Source of the DNA: Dysgonomonas sp.
Lineage (GTDB): Bacteria > Bacteroidota > Bacteroidia > Bacteroidales > Dysgonomonadaceae
Assembly (NCBI GenBank): GCA_003523545.1
Contig: DQAM01000259.1
Span: 1 to 7,859 of the forward strand
Reading direction: 5' to 3'
DNA: 7,859 nt
The notes below the pieces were generated by a model. That model was not told where the DNA came from. It worked only from the letters and a program-made list of their open reading frames with translations, and did no database searches. Both the position numbers and the translations under genes were made by a program. Positions 6,698 through 7,859 of this stretch are shown here, piece by piece; the first letter of the stretch is position 1, and each line of letters starts with the position of its first letter.

Positions 6698-7735
6698 ATG
6701 AAAAAAGTAGTAACCTTTGGAGAAATCATGCTGAGATTATCGGCACCAGGATATCAAAGATTTATACAATCGACCAATCTGAATGCTACCTTCGGAGGAG
6801 GAGAAGCGAATGTGGCTGTATCTCTTTCGAATTACGGCATTCCTACTGATTTTGTAACTCGTCTGCCTAAAAACGACATTGCAGAATGGTGTATCTCAGA
6901 CCTTCGCAAATACAATGTGGGAGTAGATAATATAGTAAGGGGCGGTGACCGTGTAGGTATTTATTTCCTCGAAACAGGAGCAGTAGCACGCGCATCGAAA
7001 GTAGTTTACGACAGGGCAAATTCGGCAGTGTCCGAAATCAAACCCGGAATGGTGAATTGGCGCGAGGTATTCAAAGATGCACAATGGTTTCACTGGACAG
7101 GTATCACTCCTGCAATCTCTCAGGGAGCAGCGGACGCATGTCTCGAAGCTATCAAGATAGCTAATGAAATGGGAGTGACCGTTTCCACAGACCTTAACTA
7201 TCGCAAAAACCTTTGGAAATACGGTAAAACAGCTTCGGAAGTTATGCCTGCTTTGGTTGAAGGTTGCGACATTATTTTAGGAAACGAAGAAGATGCCGAA
7301 AAAGTATTCGGTATAAAACCAGAAGGTTTCGACGTAGCTCATACAGGAGGTGAGGTTAATGCCGCTGAGTTCGAATCCGTATGCACACAGTTGATGAAAC
7401 GTTTCCCAAGGGCGAAAAAAGTAATTATCACGTTGAGAGGTTCCATCAATGCGAATCATAATACATGGGGCGGAGTGCTCTATTCAGATAAATTATACCA
7501 ATCGAAGCGTTACGACATTACCCATATTGTAGACCGTGTAGGTGGCGGAGATTCTTTCATGGGCGGTTTGATTTACGGACTGATCTCTTATCCTGCTGAT
7601 GACCAGAAAGCGCTTGAGTTTGCCGTAGCGGCCTCCTGTCTCAAACATACTATTTATGGGGATTTCAATCTGGTAACCGTTGCCGAAGTGGAAAACCTGA
7701 TGAAAGGCGACGGCTCTGGAAGGGTATCGAGATAA
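6698..7735 (+). CDS. kdgK: 2-keto-3-deoxygluconate kinase (PfkB family)
   Basis: Cytoplasmic kinase that phosphorylates 2-keto-3-deoxy-D-gluconate with ATP to KDPG, the step before aldolase cleavage into pyruvate and glyceraldehyde 3-phosphate. The 345-residue PfkB/ribokinase-type protein has the N-terminal substrate-binding region (FGEIMLRLSAP, then FGGGEANVAVSLSNYG, residues 32-47), the central STDLNYRKNLW and ILGNEEDAEKVFG segments, and the C-terminal PfkB signature DRVGGGDSFMGG (Asp279 to Gly290) with Asp285 as the expected catalytic base and GGG as the anion hole. Length and the GSGRVSR tail look like Bacteroidales KdgK proteins. The ATG at 6698 immediately precedes the first beta strand KKVVTFGE, so the start is secure. 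PfkB kinases differ in substrate, but location directly after uxaC makes KDG much more likely than ribose, fructose or another sugar. The usual partner, KDPG aldolase, is not directly next in this window. Confidence 0.93.
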   Translation: MKKVVTFGEIMLRLSAPGYQRFIQSTNLNATFGGGEANVAVSLSNYGIPTDFVTRLPKNDIAEWCISDLRKYNVGVDNIVRGGDRVGIYFLETGAVARASKVVYDRANSAVSEIKPGMVNWREVFKDAQWFHWTGITPAISQGAADACLEAIKIANEMGVTVSTDLNYRKNLWKYGKTASEVMPALVEGCDIILGNEEDAEKVFGIKPEGFDVAHTGGEVNAAEFESVCTQLMKRFPRAKKVIITLRGSINANHNTWGGVLYSDKLYQSKRYDITHIVDRVGGGDSFMGGLIYGLISYPADDQKALEFAVAASCLKHTIYGDFNLVTVAEVENLMKGDGSGRVSR

Positions 7736-7748
7736 AAACAATAATGTA

Positions 7749-7786
7749 AATGAAGAATGAAGAATTAATAATGAAGAATAATGAAA
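7749..7786. repeat. AATGAAGAA short direct repeats
   Basis: Three exact copies of AATGAAGAA start at 7749, 7756 and 7770, followed by a partial copy AATGAAA at 7780. The cluster begins 13 nt after the kdgK stop and runs into the start codon of the next gene. I recall this kind of A/G-rich repeated string near four-helix-bundle genes in Bacteroidota. It contains a short decoy frame (ATG 7771, seven codons and a stop). It may be a residue of insertion, a translation-initiation region, or simply low-complexity DNA. Confidence 0.6.
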
Positions 7787-7859
7787 CGGGTTGATTCTGT
7801 TTTAAATATTAAAAGTTATGCTTTTGCTATTCGTATAGTGAAGTTATCTCAATATTTGC
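7781..7859 (+). CDS. Four-helix-bundle protein (S23/IVS-type family), 5' part only
   Basis: The first 26 codons of a gene that runs off the right edge. The product begins MKRVDSVLN-IKSYAFAIRIVKLSQYL; the pattern K-S-(Y/F)-x-F-A-(I/V)-R-I-V-K-L-x-x-Y-L is the usual opening helix of the bacterial four-helix-bundle family named after proteins encoded in 23S rRNA intervening sequences (about 115-125 residues when complete). The ATG at 7781 is the first in-frame start after a stop at 7772-7774. Stand-alone members are widespread in Bacteroidota and their role is unknown; a related protein (Avd) helps diversity-generating retroelements, but nothing here shows a retroelement. It is 45 nt downstream of kdgK and unrelated to uronate use, which suggests insertion. 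Completeness cannot be judged. Confidence 0.8.
   Translation, partial: MKRVDSVLNIKSYAFAIRIVKLSQYL

Noticed and set aside
7771..7794. Short frame from ATG 7771 (seven codons)
   Set aside because: It stops after seven codons and consists of the repeat; the overlapping frame from 7781 has the recognisable family motif. A leader-peptide role cannot be supported.
7549..7859. Diversity-generating retroelement suggested by the Avd-like four-helix-bundle family
   Set aside because: No reverse transcriptase, template repeat or adenine-variable gene is visible; the family is much broader than Avd.
1..7859. CRISPR array, tRNA or rRNA genes, transposase genes
   Set aside because: I looked on both strands and saw no regularly spaced repeat-spacer pattern, no tRNA-like cloverleaf with TTCRA-type arms, and no transposase motif in any frame.

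Overview
The window looks like a chromosomal piece of a Bacteroidota genome, most likely of the order Bacteroidales. The evidence is a hybrid two-component system (HTCS) regulator, a promoter matching the Bacteroidota -33/-7 pattern (TTG, about 20 nt, TAnnTTTG), the lack of clear Shine-Dalgarno sequences before the starts, a moderately AT-rich composition, and three housekeeping-type proteins that look like Bacteroidales family members. I cannot name a genus from sequence alone.

All genes run on the + strand. From left to right: (1) the 3' part of a large HTCS gene, cut off by the left edge, ending at 3697; (2) a strong G6/C6 hairpin terminator; (3) a short intergenic region with a good Bacteroidota promoter; (4) a secreted DUF4861-family protein (3849-5093); (5) a 64-nt imperfect hairpin repeat; (6) uxaC, uronate isomerase (5205-6611); (7) a short palindromic AGCTAATAGC-type repeat; (8) kdgK, 2-keto-3-deoxygluconate kinase (6698-7735); (9) a cluster of AATGAAGAA direct repeats; (10) the first 26 codons of a four-helix-bundle (S23/IVS-type) protein gene running off the right edge. 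No gene-free stretch exceeds about 175 nt.

Together the genes suggest a hexuronate-use locus. The HTCS senses a periplasmic oligosaccharide (probably uronate-containing, by context) and activates transcription. The DUF4861 protein acts outside the cytoplasm on or near that glycan. UxaC isomerises galacturonate or glucuronate, and KdgK phosphorylates 2-keto-3-deoxygluconate to KDPG. The oxidoreductase and dehydratase steps between UxaC and KdgK, and the KDPG aldolase after KdgK, are not in the window.

No clearly new multi-gene system is visible. The least explained signals are the three different short repeat or hairpin elements in the three consecutive gaps after DUF4861, uxaC and kdgK, and the four-helix-bundle gene that follows the last one, where a catabolic gene such as the KDPG aldolase might have been expected.
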